Source of the DNA: an uncultured cyanobacterium
Lineage (GTDB): Bacteria > Cyanobacteriota > Cyanobacteriia > Cyanobacteriales > Nostocaceae
Reading direction: 5' to 3'
DNA length: 64,000 bases
NCBI GenBank assembly: GCA_903848645.1
Contig: CAINGU010000098.1
Span: forward strand, 1-64,000
In this document: piece after piece, positions 8,777 through 16,944 of the stretch
Position numbering within the stretch: position 1 is the first letter of the stretch
Layout of the letters: each line of letters starts with the position of its first letter
Notes under the pieces: generated by a model
The model's database searches: none
The model's input: only the letters and a program-made list of their open reading frames with translations
Told to the model about the DNA's origin: nothing
Program-made: the position numbers and the translations under genes

Positions 8777-11500
8777 ATGACATTTACCGATAAACCAAAC
8801 GGGTTGCAGCAAAATTTAGACCAAGACAGTTTACTGCACCGAATGATCAAACAGATCAGGCGATCGCTCGATCTTCAAGAAATATTAACCACTACGGTTA
8901 ATGAAGTCCGTGCATTCTTGAATACAGATCGGGTGAAAGTGTATAAGTTTGATCCTGATGGTAGTGGTGAAGTCATCGCTGAATCTATCCATAAACAACG
9001 GCTACCATCCTTATTCGGCTTACACTTCCCAGCCAGTGATATTCCCCTAGAATCCAGGGAAATGTTCTTGTCTGCACGACAGCGTTCAATTGTTGATGTA
9101 GCTGGGGGCAAAATTGGATTGTCACCACTTAAATCCACAGAAACGGGTAAAAGCTTACTATCCCAAAATATTAACTATCGCCAAGTTGATCCATGTCACA
9201 TCCAATATTTACAGGCTATGGGTGTGCAGTCTTCCTTAGTAGTGCCAATTTTAAACTATGACCTAACTGAAGCAGAGACACAGCCAAAACTATGGGGATT
9301 GTTAGTATCACACCACAGTCAACCCAGGACGATTTTCAAGCGAGAACTCAAATTAGTCCAGCAAATTGCCGATCAAGTAGCGATTGGTATCTCTCAAAGC
9401 AATCTACTCGGTGAAAGCCGCAACCAGCAAAAGCGAGAAGCCATAATTAACCGGATTAGCACTCTCCTGCATCAACTACCCACCATGCAGATGCAAGTAG
9501 CAGTAGAAGAAACCATAGCTGCTTTTAACGGCATTGGGGGCAGGCTATATATTGAATCTACCCAAGAACTATATAAATGGGGGCAACAACCTCAAATCTC
9601 CGACGAATCAGAAAATACCGTCATTGAACAGCATCCCGTCTGGAAGCAATGGATAGCAAAATCCAAACCAGGACAAATTCAGGCAATTTCCGACCTTTAT
9701 CAAGAACCATCTTGGCAAGTATTAGCTTCTGCCTTTAAAGCCACGTCAATTCGAGGTATGATGATCATACCCTTCCATTATCGAGAAACCTTCTTGGGTG
9801 TATTCAGCATTTTTCGTCCAGAATTTGACACAGAAATTCTTTGGGCTGGCAAGCGGGAACAAAATAAGTATCAAAATTTACCCAGGCTTTCCTTTGAATT
9901 ATGGCAAGAAACCAAAAAAGGACAAGCGCCAGAATGGAAACGAGAAGATATATCCCTAGGGACAGGCTTATGTCATAACTTCTCCATCGCTATTCAACAA
10001 CAGCAAACATACCAACAACTACACATTTTCAATAACCAGCTAGAACAAAGAGTTAAAGAAAAAACTGCTGAACTACAAAAATCATTATCTCTGACTAAAG
10101 CACTTAAACAAGTCACAGATCAGATGCGGGGGACCTTAGACCTAAATATCACCCTGCAAACCATTGTCAGGGAAGTGCGTTCTCTCCTCAATTCTGACCG
10201 AGTGCTAATTTATAAATTTCTGAATCAACTTGAAGGAAATGTAATTGTTGAAGATATTAACAGTGATTGGTCGTCAATTTTAGGCACTGAACTACCATCA
10301 GAATGCTTTCCTGAAGAATCTGCCAATCTTTACTTGCAGGGTAGAACCAGAACCATCAATGATGTATCAACAGACGGATTGACTCCTTGTCATCAAGAAT
10401 TTTTACAAAGTTTACAAATCCAAGCTAACCTCATCGTCCCCATCAAAATTGATACCCAACTATGGGGATTGCTAATTGCCCACCATTGTGCAGCACCGAG
10501 AACTTGGCAAGCAACCGAAATTGAATTACTGCAACAGTTAGCAGACCAAGCTGCCGTTGCTATTCAACAAGCACAACTTTATGAACAAAGCTGTATTGCC
10601 GAAGCCAAAGCCACAGCCAAAGCCACACAATTAGAACAAACTCTCCATCAACTCCAAGAAACCCAGACAAAATTAATTCACAGTGAAAAAATGTCTGGTT
10701 TAGGACAGTTAGTAGCAGGTATAGCCCACGAAATCAACAATCCCGTTAACTTTATCTACGGTAACTTAAGTCATGCTAATGACTACACCGAACAACTCCT
10801 AGACATTCTCCAACTCTATCAATCTCATTATCCTCAACCTGACAGTAAAATAAATGCTGCGCTGGAATCCATAGACTTTGACTTTGTGGTACAAGACTTA
10901 CCAAAAATCATGGCATCCATGCAAGTTGGCACAAATCGCATTCGCTCAATCGTCTTATCACTACGCAATTTTTCCCGCCTTGATGAAGCAGAAAACAAAA
11001 GTGTTGACTTACATGAAGGCATTGATAACACCTTACTAATTCTCCAACATCGCCTTAAACCTCATGGCGGTTTTCCTGGTATTAAAATCATCAAAGACTA
11101 TGGTAAATTACCGAAAATAGAATGCTATGCCGGACAAATGAATCAAGTATTCATGAATGTTATCAGTAATGCCATTGATGTCCTCACCCATGAGTTAATA
11201 CAAGATATCTCCCACTCACCCACTATTCGCATTTCTAGCCGAGTTTCTACAAGTAATACTCATATACTAATTAGTATTGCCGATAATGGACTAGGAATGA
11301 GTCAAGAAGTAAAACAGCGGATTTTTGACCCATTTTTTACAACCAAACCAGTTGGTAAAGGTACAGGACTAGGACTAGCAATTAGCTATCAGATAGTAGT
11401 TGAAAAGCATGGTGGACTAATGGAGTGTATCTCAGAACCAGGAAAAGGAACAGAATTTTGGATTGAGATTCCTCTGAAATTCAGTACAGTTGAGGCATAG
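8777..11500 (+). CDS. Knotless phytochrome (GAF-PHY) plus cyanobacteriochrome-type GAF, histidine kinase
   Basis: A 907-residue photoreceptor kinase without an N-terminal PAS, so a Cph2-like (knotless) phytochrome. GAF1 (about 20-210) has the phytochrome motif FPASDIP near 83-89 and the bilin Cys C140 in DPCHIQYL. The next 190 residues are PHY-like, with the tongue motif PRLSF at 369-373 followed by the WQE triplet. GAF2 (about 440-600) is cyanobacteriochrome-like: candidate bilin Cys C538 in TPCH, and a second Cys, C510, in SECF, where the DXCF motif sits in blue-absorbing types. The kinase has H651 in GIAHEINNP, an N box in NVISNAIDVL, and G boxes DNGLGM and GTGLGLAIS. Cytoplasmic. No cognate regulator is adjacent. 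Photocycle colours cannot be read from sequence. Confidence 0.9.
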   Translation: MTFTDKPNGLQQNLDQDSLLHRMIKQIRRSLDLQEILTTTVNEVRAFLNTDRVKVYKFDPDGSGEVIAESIHKQRLPSLFGLHFPASDIPLESREMFLSARQRSIVDVAGGKIGLSPLKSTETGKSLLSQNINYRQVDPCHIQYLQAMGVQSSLVVPILNYDLTEAETQPKLWGLLVSHHSQPRTIFKRELKLVQQIADQVAIGISQSNLLGESRNQQKREAIINRISTLLHQLPTMQMQVAVEETIAAFNGIGGRLYIESTQELYKWGQQPQISDESENTVIEQHPVWKQWIAKSKPGQIQAISDLYQEPSWQVLASAFKATSIRGMMIIPFHYRETFLGVFSIFRPEFDTEILWAGKREQNKYQNLPRLSFELWQETKKGQAPEWKREDISLGTGLCHNFSIAIQQQQTYQQLHIFNNQLEQRVKEKTAELQKSLSLTKALKQVTDQMRGTLDLNITLQTIVREVRSLLNSDRVLIYKFLNQLEGNVIVEDINSDWSSILGTELPSECFPEESANLYLQGRTRTINDVSTDGLTPCHQEFLQSLQIQANLIVPIKIDTQLWGLLIAHHCAAPRTWQATEIELLQQLADQAAVAIQQAQLYEQSCIAEAKATAKATQLEQTLHQLQETQTKLIHSEKMSGLGQLVAGIAHEINNPVNFIYGNLSHANDYTEQLLDILQLYQSHYPQPDSKINAALESIDFDFVVQDLPKIMASMQVGTNRIRSIVLSLRNFSRLDEAENKSVDLHEGIDNTLLILQHRLKPHGGFPGIKIIKDYGKLPKIECYAGQMNQVFMNVISNAIDVLTHELIQDISHSPTIRISSRVSTSNTHILISIADNGLGMSQEVKQRIFDPFFTTKPVGKGTGLGLAISYQIVVEKHGGLMECISEPGKGTEFWIEIPLKFSTVEA

Positions 11501-12238
11501 GGTTAATTAGCAGAATTTGGGATTTTTTCTATTTGTTTCAAAACTTAAAAAATGCTGAGTCATTACTCAATTGCATCAAAATAAAATTACTGGAAAAAAG
11601 TAGTTGATCATCCTTGAAAAATATGGAGTTTGACCAAATTTTTGTTTTGGAATTAGTAAAGTTTAATTGCAAGAATAGCCAATCCAATTTAAAGTTGTTA
11701 CTCTAATACTAGAAGCAGATAGAGCTTCCCTGGCAGATACAACAGCTAGAGAGAAACAAGAAGAGAAGAAACCTAAGTTAAGTAAGAGGTAAAATCGCTG
11801 TTTAATTTACATCTGTCTCGTCAACAAACTACAACACCCAACGCGAAAGCTGATATTTCCTCAAATGAATGAAAATCAGGGGGCGCTGTAACTGGTTTCC
11901 ATCACTTGTTTATCAAGGTGGTGAAAGGTAGTACATCCCTGGCTAGAATAAACAAGAAGAGGGAATCAACAAGCTAGTAGATGTCTGGGTGTTGTTGTTT
12001 GTAATATTTTCCTAAAATTGAATAGCAAGACTGCTCTATTAAGGCTAAAAAATCGCTATATGGTAGATTGGGTTGTGGAGCGTGAACGTATCCCTGCGGG
12101 ACACTGCGTGAACGCAAAGCAATGGAACAAACCCAACATTATTTTTAATTTTCATACTTCCTATTTTATATTCCCTCTGTTCAAAGTGATATAACCTGGT
12201 TAACAATGGAGTGAATGTATCTTTAGGAATATAAATTT
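11501..12238. other. Long intergenic region, no credible gene
   Basis: 738 bp with frequent stops in all frames. A 27-codon open stretch (about 11710-11790, LEADRASLADTTAREKQEEK) looks like the charged tail of a lost gene but cannot be assigned. A palindromic repeat lies at about 12070-12145. The rest is AT-rich. Confidence 0.5.
12068..12145. repeat. Nested palindromic repeat
   Basis: The outer arms TTGGGTT and AACCCAA enclose an inner repeat containing GCGTGAACG twice around TCCCTGCGGGA. Both components resemble dispersed intergenic repeats of Nostocales. The inner one looks inserted into the outer one. Confidence 0.55.
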
Positions 12239-12487
12239 ATGCCTAGAACTCCAAACGAATATGCTGTCTTTCTGCTTTTAGACAGTGGACATCGGGAAGA
12301 AGTGCGTTTTCCTACTATTCAAGAATTTCAAAAGTGGTACAGTGGTGAGCTTGTGCCAAAATCCGCTTCTAATGATTTTATTAGCGTACCGATTAAGAAT
12401 ATTCAGGGAGAATATATGGTGGTACGCCCGTCTAAGATTGCAGGGATTCGGGTAGAACCTGTTTTTAATTCCAGTATTGAAAGATAA
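12239..12487 (+). CDS. Conserved-looking small protein, function unknown
   Basis: An 82-residue protein with no recognised motif. It starts at an ATG with AGGA upstream. The sequence is a mix of strands and helices (EYAVFLLLDSGHREEVRF, then FQKWYSGEL and YMVVRPSKIAGIRVEPV), consistent with a small soluble alpha/beta domain. No signal peptide, membrane segment or metal-binding cluster is seen. The stop lies 3 bp before the mltA start, so the two are almost surely cotranscribed and perhaps translationally coupled. A role linked to cell-wall turnover is only a guess from context. Confidence 0.72.
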   Translation: MPRTPNEYAVFLLLDSGHREEVRFPTIQEFQKWYSGELVPKSASNDFISVPIKNIQGEYMVVRPSKIAGIRVEPVFNSSIER

Positions 12488-12490
12488 AAA

Positions 12491-13714
12491 ATGAGAAAAA
12501 ACCTGACTTTGCTGGCCTTCAGCCTGGGAATTGCCTTGATAAATCCACTTTCGGCAGTTGTAGCTCAAGTTCCGACTTCGCAGCCAATAACAGTACCAGT
12601 TACCCCTCAACTATCACCAGAGGTATTACCACCTCTTCAACCCATCAACTTGGACACTGTTTGTACTCCTCAAAATTGCTTAGGTTGGGATGAACAACTT
12701 TGGGGTAAAGAGGGGGATAAACAAGAACTGTTAACTTCCATAGATAACAGTTTGCGCTATTTGGCAACTAATAGAGCGATCGCTATTTATCAAAGTTACC
12801 CAATTAAGGAAATTACCCTAGATCGGGTGCGTCGGAGTTTAGTCCGCTTTCGGCAACTGGCTGTTAGTTCTCAGTCAGCAGCAGAACTACAAGCTGCTGT
12901 CCGTCGGGAATTTGCCTTTTACCAGTCTGTAGGCAACGATGGTAAGGGGACTGTTAAGTTCACAGCTTATTATGAGCCTGTGTATACTGCCAGCAGAGTC
13001 AGAACTTCTGTATACAAATATCCTCTCTATCGTCTCCCCAAGGACTTTCAAAAATGGCCAAAACCCCATCCGAAACGGGTTGATTTGGAAGGCAAAAATG
13101 GATTACTAGGGGATAAAAGCAAATTACGAGGCTTAGAAATTGTCTGGTTTAGTAATCGCTTAGACCCATACATGGTTCAGATCCAAGGTTCTGCCCAAAT
13201 TAAATTAACTAATGGCCAAAGAACATCTGTTGGTTATGCGGGGGGAACTGATTATCCTTGGACTAGTATCGGCAAAGAACTAGCAAAAGATGGCAAACTG
13301 CCCCTTAGCGGCTTAACTATGCCCAAGTTAATTAGTTATTTCCGCCAACATCCCAGAGAGTTAAGTAATTATTTACCACGTTGGGAAAGGTTTGTTTTCT
13401 TTGAAGAAACTAACGGTACAGCAGCTACAGGTAGTCTTCTTGTCCCTGTAACCGCAGAACGTTCCATTGCTACAGATAAATCTCTGATGCCACCGGGCGC
13501 ACTGGCACTAATTATCAATTCATTTCCCTATCCTAGTAATCGTGGCAAACTGGAATCTCGTCTAGTTAACCGTTTTGTCTTAGATCAGGATACAGGCAGT
13601 GCGATTAAAGGACCAGGAAGAGTGGATTATTTCATGGGATCTGGTCAACTAGCAGGCGATCGCGCTGGTATTTCCGGCGGTAATGGTTCACTATTCTATT
13701 TATTACTGAAATAA
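12491..13714 (+). CDS. mltA: Membrane-bound lytic murein transglycosylase A
   Basis: A 407-residue protein with a signal peptide (RKNLTLLAFSLGIALINPLS, then AVVAQ). MltA signatures follow: FTAYYEPVYTAS, LYRLP, LEIVWFSNRLDPYMVQIQGS, and VGYAGGTDYPWTSIGKEL. The 3D domain at the C-terminus has three aspartates (VLDQDTGSAIKGPGRVDYFMG, with the catalytic-type Asp near the end of this segment). The enzyme cleaves the MurNAc-GlcNAc bond of peptidoglycan, forming 1,6-anhydro ends, in the periplasm. The usual lipobox Cys is not obvious after the signal peptide, so it may be soluble or membrane-anchored by the uncleaved leader. Cotranscribed with the 82-residue protein. Confidence 0.93.
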   Translation: MRKNLTLLAFSLGIALINPLSAVVAQVPTSQPITVPVTPQLSPEVLPPLQPINLDTVCTPQNCLGWDEQLWGKEGDKQELLTSIDNSLRYLATNRAIAIYQSYPIKEITLDRVRRSLVRFRQLAVSSQSAAELQAAVRREFAFYQSVGNDGKGTVKFTAYYEPVYTASRVRTSVYKYPLYRLPKDFQKWPKPHPKRVDLEGKNGLLGDKSKLRGLEIVWFSNRLDPYMVQIQGSAQIKLTNGQRTSVGYAGGTDYPWTSIGKELAKDGKLPLSGLTMPKLISYFRQHPRELSNYLPRWERFVFFEETNGTAATGSLLVPVTAERSIATDKSLMPPGALALIINSFPYPSNRGKLESRLVNRFVLDQDTGSAIKGPGRVDYFMGSGQLAGDRAGISGGNGSLFYLLLK

Positions 13715-13779
13715 TAGGAGTTAGGAGTCAGGAGTCAGGAGAAAGAAAGAAGAAAATTTCTCCCCAGCGCCCCTACTAC

Positions 13780-14652
13780 CTAATACGGTGGATAACCAAA
13801 TTCATCATCATCTGCATATACATAAGAATTGGTCACACCAGACGTTTCTACCTTAGAAGCTTCTGGTTTAATTACTTCCTTACCAAATTCTTTGTATTCT
13901 TCAAAAGTCTTACAAATAATTGCTGACTCAGGGGAATCTGAGGCAATCATATAATCTGTTAAAGTTGAGATTGTGGGATGTTTATAATCTACAGTTGAAG
14001 CTACCAAAGCTGTATTAGGTTCTATACCTCTTTCTTCAGCTTCAATCATGGGGCAATAAATTCCATGGGCATGGAATAAAGGACCTTTGGGAGTTAGAGG
14101 TTTCTTTTGAAAACCAGCATAAGCTTTTTCTAATTCTCCAGCAAAACCGCCAGTAATTCTCCCTTGTTGATATTCAGCATAATTTTTCCCGAAACTAGCA
14201 CAGGCTGAACCACTTAAAGTTAATTGCAGAGGTGATTGGTGTAAAAACTTTTTATCTTCACCGACTAAAAAGATCAGATGCCGAGTAAAGGTTTTAAATT
14301 TAAGTTTATCTGCCAAAAAAGCATCGTAATTATCCTTAAAAGTTCCTAATCTAATTCCTGTTTCTCGGTCTTTTACAGACAAAGGCCCACGACGGACTAT
14401 AACTAATCTAGGCGTAGTAGTCAGAAATACTGTATCTACTTCTCCAGAACTAAATGTATGCTCTATCTCTTGCCAATTATCATCCGGTTGAAAGCCAACA
14501 GCTTGAGCATTATCCTGCTTAATTGCTAAACCATAGCTTTGTAAACCATCCTCACCATAGCGAGGATTGATCATTTGACACCAAGGGAGGACTTGGGACG
14601 GTGGGGCGTTAAATTTTTCGTCTTCAAAGTCGAACTTAGCAGATGCTTTCAT
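13780..14652 (-). CDS. DUF5895-like cyanobacterial protein, function unknown
   Basis: A 290-residue soluble protein. It resembles the cyanobacterial DUF5895 family: LPWCQMINPRYG near the N-terminus, VDTVFLTTTPRLVIVRRGPL, HLIFLVGEDKKFLHQSPLQLTLSG in the centre, and ACASFGKNY. The C-terminal tail is acidic and Tyr-rich (YADDDEFGYPPY). No catalytic motif, membrane segment or signal peptide is seen. It stands alone between the mltA pair (convergent) and the cyclase operon. Paralogues are often numerous in Nostocales and some lie near phage-like or plasmid genes, but nothing mobile is visible here. The family assignment is from memory of the pattern, so moderate. Confidence 0.65.
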   Translation of the reverse strand: MKASAKFDFEDEKFNAPPSQVLPWCQMINPRYGEDGLQSYGLAIKQDNAQAVGFQPDDNWQEIEHTFSSGEVDTVFLTTTPRLVIVRRGPLSVKDRETGIRLGTFKDNYDAFLADKLKFKTFTRHLIFLVGEDKKFLHQSPLQLTLSGSACASFGKNYAEYQQGRITGGFAGELEKAYAGFQKKPLTPKGPLFHAHGIYCPMIEAEERGIEPNTALVASTVDYKHPTISTLTDYMIASDSPESAIICKTFEEYKEFGKEVIKPEASKVETSGVTNSYVYADDDEFGYPPY

Positions 14653-14854
14653 GATTTTAGAATATCAGCGTGTTTAATTTTATAAGTTTATCTTTTGTAC
14701 CATATTTTGTACCATCTATTTCAGATATCAGGCACTTTCTAAATTAGATTGTAACAATTTCTGTTTAGCTGTTGTTGATTTTAGTATAAGCATTAGTAAT
14801 CAGATATAATTGCTACATGATATATCAAGAGCCATGATTCAAAAAGCAGCTTGC

Positions 14855-16552
14855 CTAAGTATTACATAAATCAAAATAAATTTCTGCCACGTGATCACCC
14901 GGATTTAATTGCAGACAATCCCCAAATAATGCTGCTGCTTGAGAAAATTTTTTTTGATTGTAAAGGGATAAGGCTGTTTCAAATATTGGTAGTGTGGCTA
15001 ACTTCCCTGCTTTAATTTCTGGTAGATCAACATCAAAAACTTCATAAACTGTAACAGTTTGGGTTTTTCCCTTGACTTTTACAGTATCAATAATACGAAT
15101 AGCATAATCATTTGGTTTTTTTAAATAGGAATAAGTTTGCTCAGTAATTAATAAGGATACGCCATAATTTTTAGTGAGAGTTTCCACACGAGAAGCTACA
15201 TTAACTGCATCACTAATTACCGTACTATCAATGCGATTTTTTCCACCGACTGTTCCCAACATTAAAGAACCTGTATTAATCCCAATACCAATTTGAATGG
15301 GAGTATAACCTGTTTGTATACGATATTGATTATATTGATTTAGATTTTGCAACATACTAATACCTGCTTTCACTGCATTATCAGCTTCACCGCTAAATAA
15401 GGCCATAATTGCATCACCAATATATTTATCAATAAATCCATGATTTTCAATAATTGCTGGTTCCATGCAACTTAGATAAGAATTAATAAACTTAAAATTT
15501 TCCTCTGGAGTCATGCTTTCAGAAAGGGTAGTAAAATTCCGAATATCGGAAAATAGCACTGACATTTCTAACTGCACCTGATCTCCTAATTGGACATCAA
15601 TAATGCTGGATTTATTTAAAATTTCCAAAAATTGATGAGGGACAAACCGCTCATAAGCTTTGTTTATTTGAAAAAGTTCTTTCGTGAACTCCTGTCGGTC
15701 AGTTTCAGCTTGTTTGCGAGCGGTAATATCTTCTGCAAAACCTTGATAGTAAAGAATTTTTTGATCATCATCATACACCGCACAGGCATTTTCACTAATC
15801 CAAATAGTGCTACCATCTTGACGATAAATTCGAGACTCAAACCCATATAATTCGCCTTGTTTTTGTAATAGTTCTAGAAATTCAAGACGGCGTTGTGGCT
15901 CAACATATAGTTGATATTGACTATCACTCATATCTGACATTAAGTCTTCAGGAGAATTATAACCATATAGCTTGGCTAAAGCAAAATTAGCACTCAGATA
16001 AATTCCTTCATTGGAAATTTGGAAGATGCCAATAATAGCATTTTCAAAAATTGCTCTAAACTTGCGTTCGCTAGTAGTAACTAATTCTAAAGATTTTGCT
16101 AATTCTTGATTCAAAAGCTGGAGTTCAATATTTTTTTCTGCCAATTTTTTGGCTTGAGAATAACTATTTATGGCTTCTTTTACAGTCAAAATTAAGTCTT
16201 CCGAGTGCCAGGGTTTAGTAATATAACGATATAGTTGAGCATATTTAATAGCATTACCTACTGCTCCTATATCAGCTTGTCCTGTCAGCATTATTTTGAG
16301 AGATTTTGGCAAAATAACATGAATTTCTCTTAATAGTTCATCACCTTTTATATCAGGCATAATATAGTCACAAATAATTAAGATAATTTCATATTTATCC
16401 TCTTGTAACTCTTCAATTAACTCTAATGCTTCCTTTCCACCTTGAGCAATTTCCACCAAATAGTTATTACCAATAGCCTCTTGTAATTCCACTTTGAGGC
16501 TTTTGATTACAACCATCTCATCATCAACACAAAGAATTACTTGTTTATTCAT
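14855..16552 (-). CDS. Receiver-PAS-class III adenylate/guanylate cyclase
   Basis: About 565 residues from the ATG at 16552, which overlaps the upstream stop as ATGA. A longer frame from 16603 has a non-native leader. The receiver domain has CVDDEMVV and the phosphoacceptor in IICDYIMPDIKGDE. Then comes a PAS domain with PAC (YGYNSPEDLMSD; ITARKQAETDRQ) and a class III cyclase domain starting VLFSDIRNFTTLSE. Metal Asp residues are seen in FSDIR and GDAIMALF. DKYIGD and SDAVNVASRVE supply the Lys/Asp pair usual for ATP, so cAMP is more likely than cGMP; the Asn/Arg transition-state pair is in NVASRVE. Third gene of a tightly overlapping kinase-receiver-cyclase operon, so phosphorelay control of cyclic nucleotide synthesis is inferred. 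Confidence 0.93.
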   Translation of the reverse strand: MNKQVILCVDDEMVVIKSLKVELQEAIGNNYLVEIAQGGKEALELIEELQEDKYEIILIICDYIMPDIKGDELLREIHVILPKSLKIMLTGQADIGAVGNAIKYAQLYRYITKPWHSEDLILTVKEAINSYSQAKKLAEKNIELQLLNQELAKSLELVTTSERKFRAIFENAIIGIFQISNEGIYLSANFALAKLYGYNSPEDLMSDMSDSQYQLYVEPQRRLEFLELLQKQGELYGFESRIYRQDGSTIWISENACAVYDDDQKILYYQGFAEDITARKQAETDRQEFTKELFQINKAYERFVPHQFLEILNKSSIIDVQLGDQVQLEMSVLFSDIRNFTTLSESMTPEENFKFINSYLSCMEPAIIENHGFIDKYIGDAIMALFSGEADNAVKAGISMLQNLNQYNQYRIQTGYTPIQIGIGINTGSLMLGTVGGKNRIDSTVISDAVNVASRVETLTKNYGVSLLITEQTYSYLKKPNDYAIRIIDTVKVKGKTQTVTVYEVFDVDLPEIKAGKLATLPIFETALSLYNQKKFSQAAALFGDCLQLNPGDHVAEIYFDLCNT

Positions 16553-16944
16553 AGTTGATCTAAACCAGATTGAATAACTTCTAATAAATCGGCTTCTGAC
16601 CAAGGTTTAAATAAACAAGAATGCAGGTTAGCTTGTTCTTTTGCTCGTTGAATTGCTGATTCATCAGCTTGTCCTGTCAATAGAACTTTAATAATACTGG
16701 GAAATTGTTGATGAACCCGCACGAAAAATTCATCTCCTTTCATTCCCGGCATTAACCAATCTGAGACAATGACAATAATTTTATTACCTTCTTCATTGAG
16801 TTCTGCAAGTAATTCTAAAGCCTCATCAGCATCTTGTGCCATTTCATATTCATAGGTATTTCCAAATGCTTCTTTTAGCTGGGTGTTAAGGCTTCTTAAT
16901 ACAATCTCTTCATCATCAACACACAAGATTACTAATTTAGACAT
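16549..16944 (-). CDS. Single-domain response regulator (receiver)
   Basis: A 131-residue CheY-like protein: CVDDEEIVL acidic pair, phosphoacceptor Asp in IVIVSDWLMPGMKGDEF, Thr in VLLTGQADES, and Lys in CLFKPWSEADL. It has no output domain. Its start lies inside the 3' end of the kinase gene (8-bp overlap) and its stop overlaps the cyclase start, so it may shuttle phosphate between H398 of the kinase and the cyclase receiver. Confidence 0.93.
   Translation of the reverse strand: MSKLVILCVDDEEIVLRSLNTQLKEAFGNTYEYEMAQDADEALELLAELNEEGNKIIVIVSDWLMPGMKGDEFFVRVHQQFPSIIKVLLTGQADESAIQRAKEQANLHSCLFKPWSEADLLEVIQSGLDQL

Noticed and set aside
11710-11790. 27-codon stretch possibly left from a gene
   Set aside because: It is too short and too low in complexity to assign; kept only as a note in the intergenic entry.
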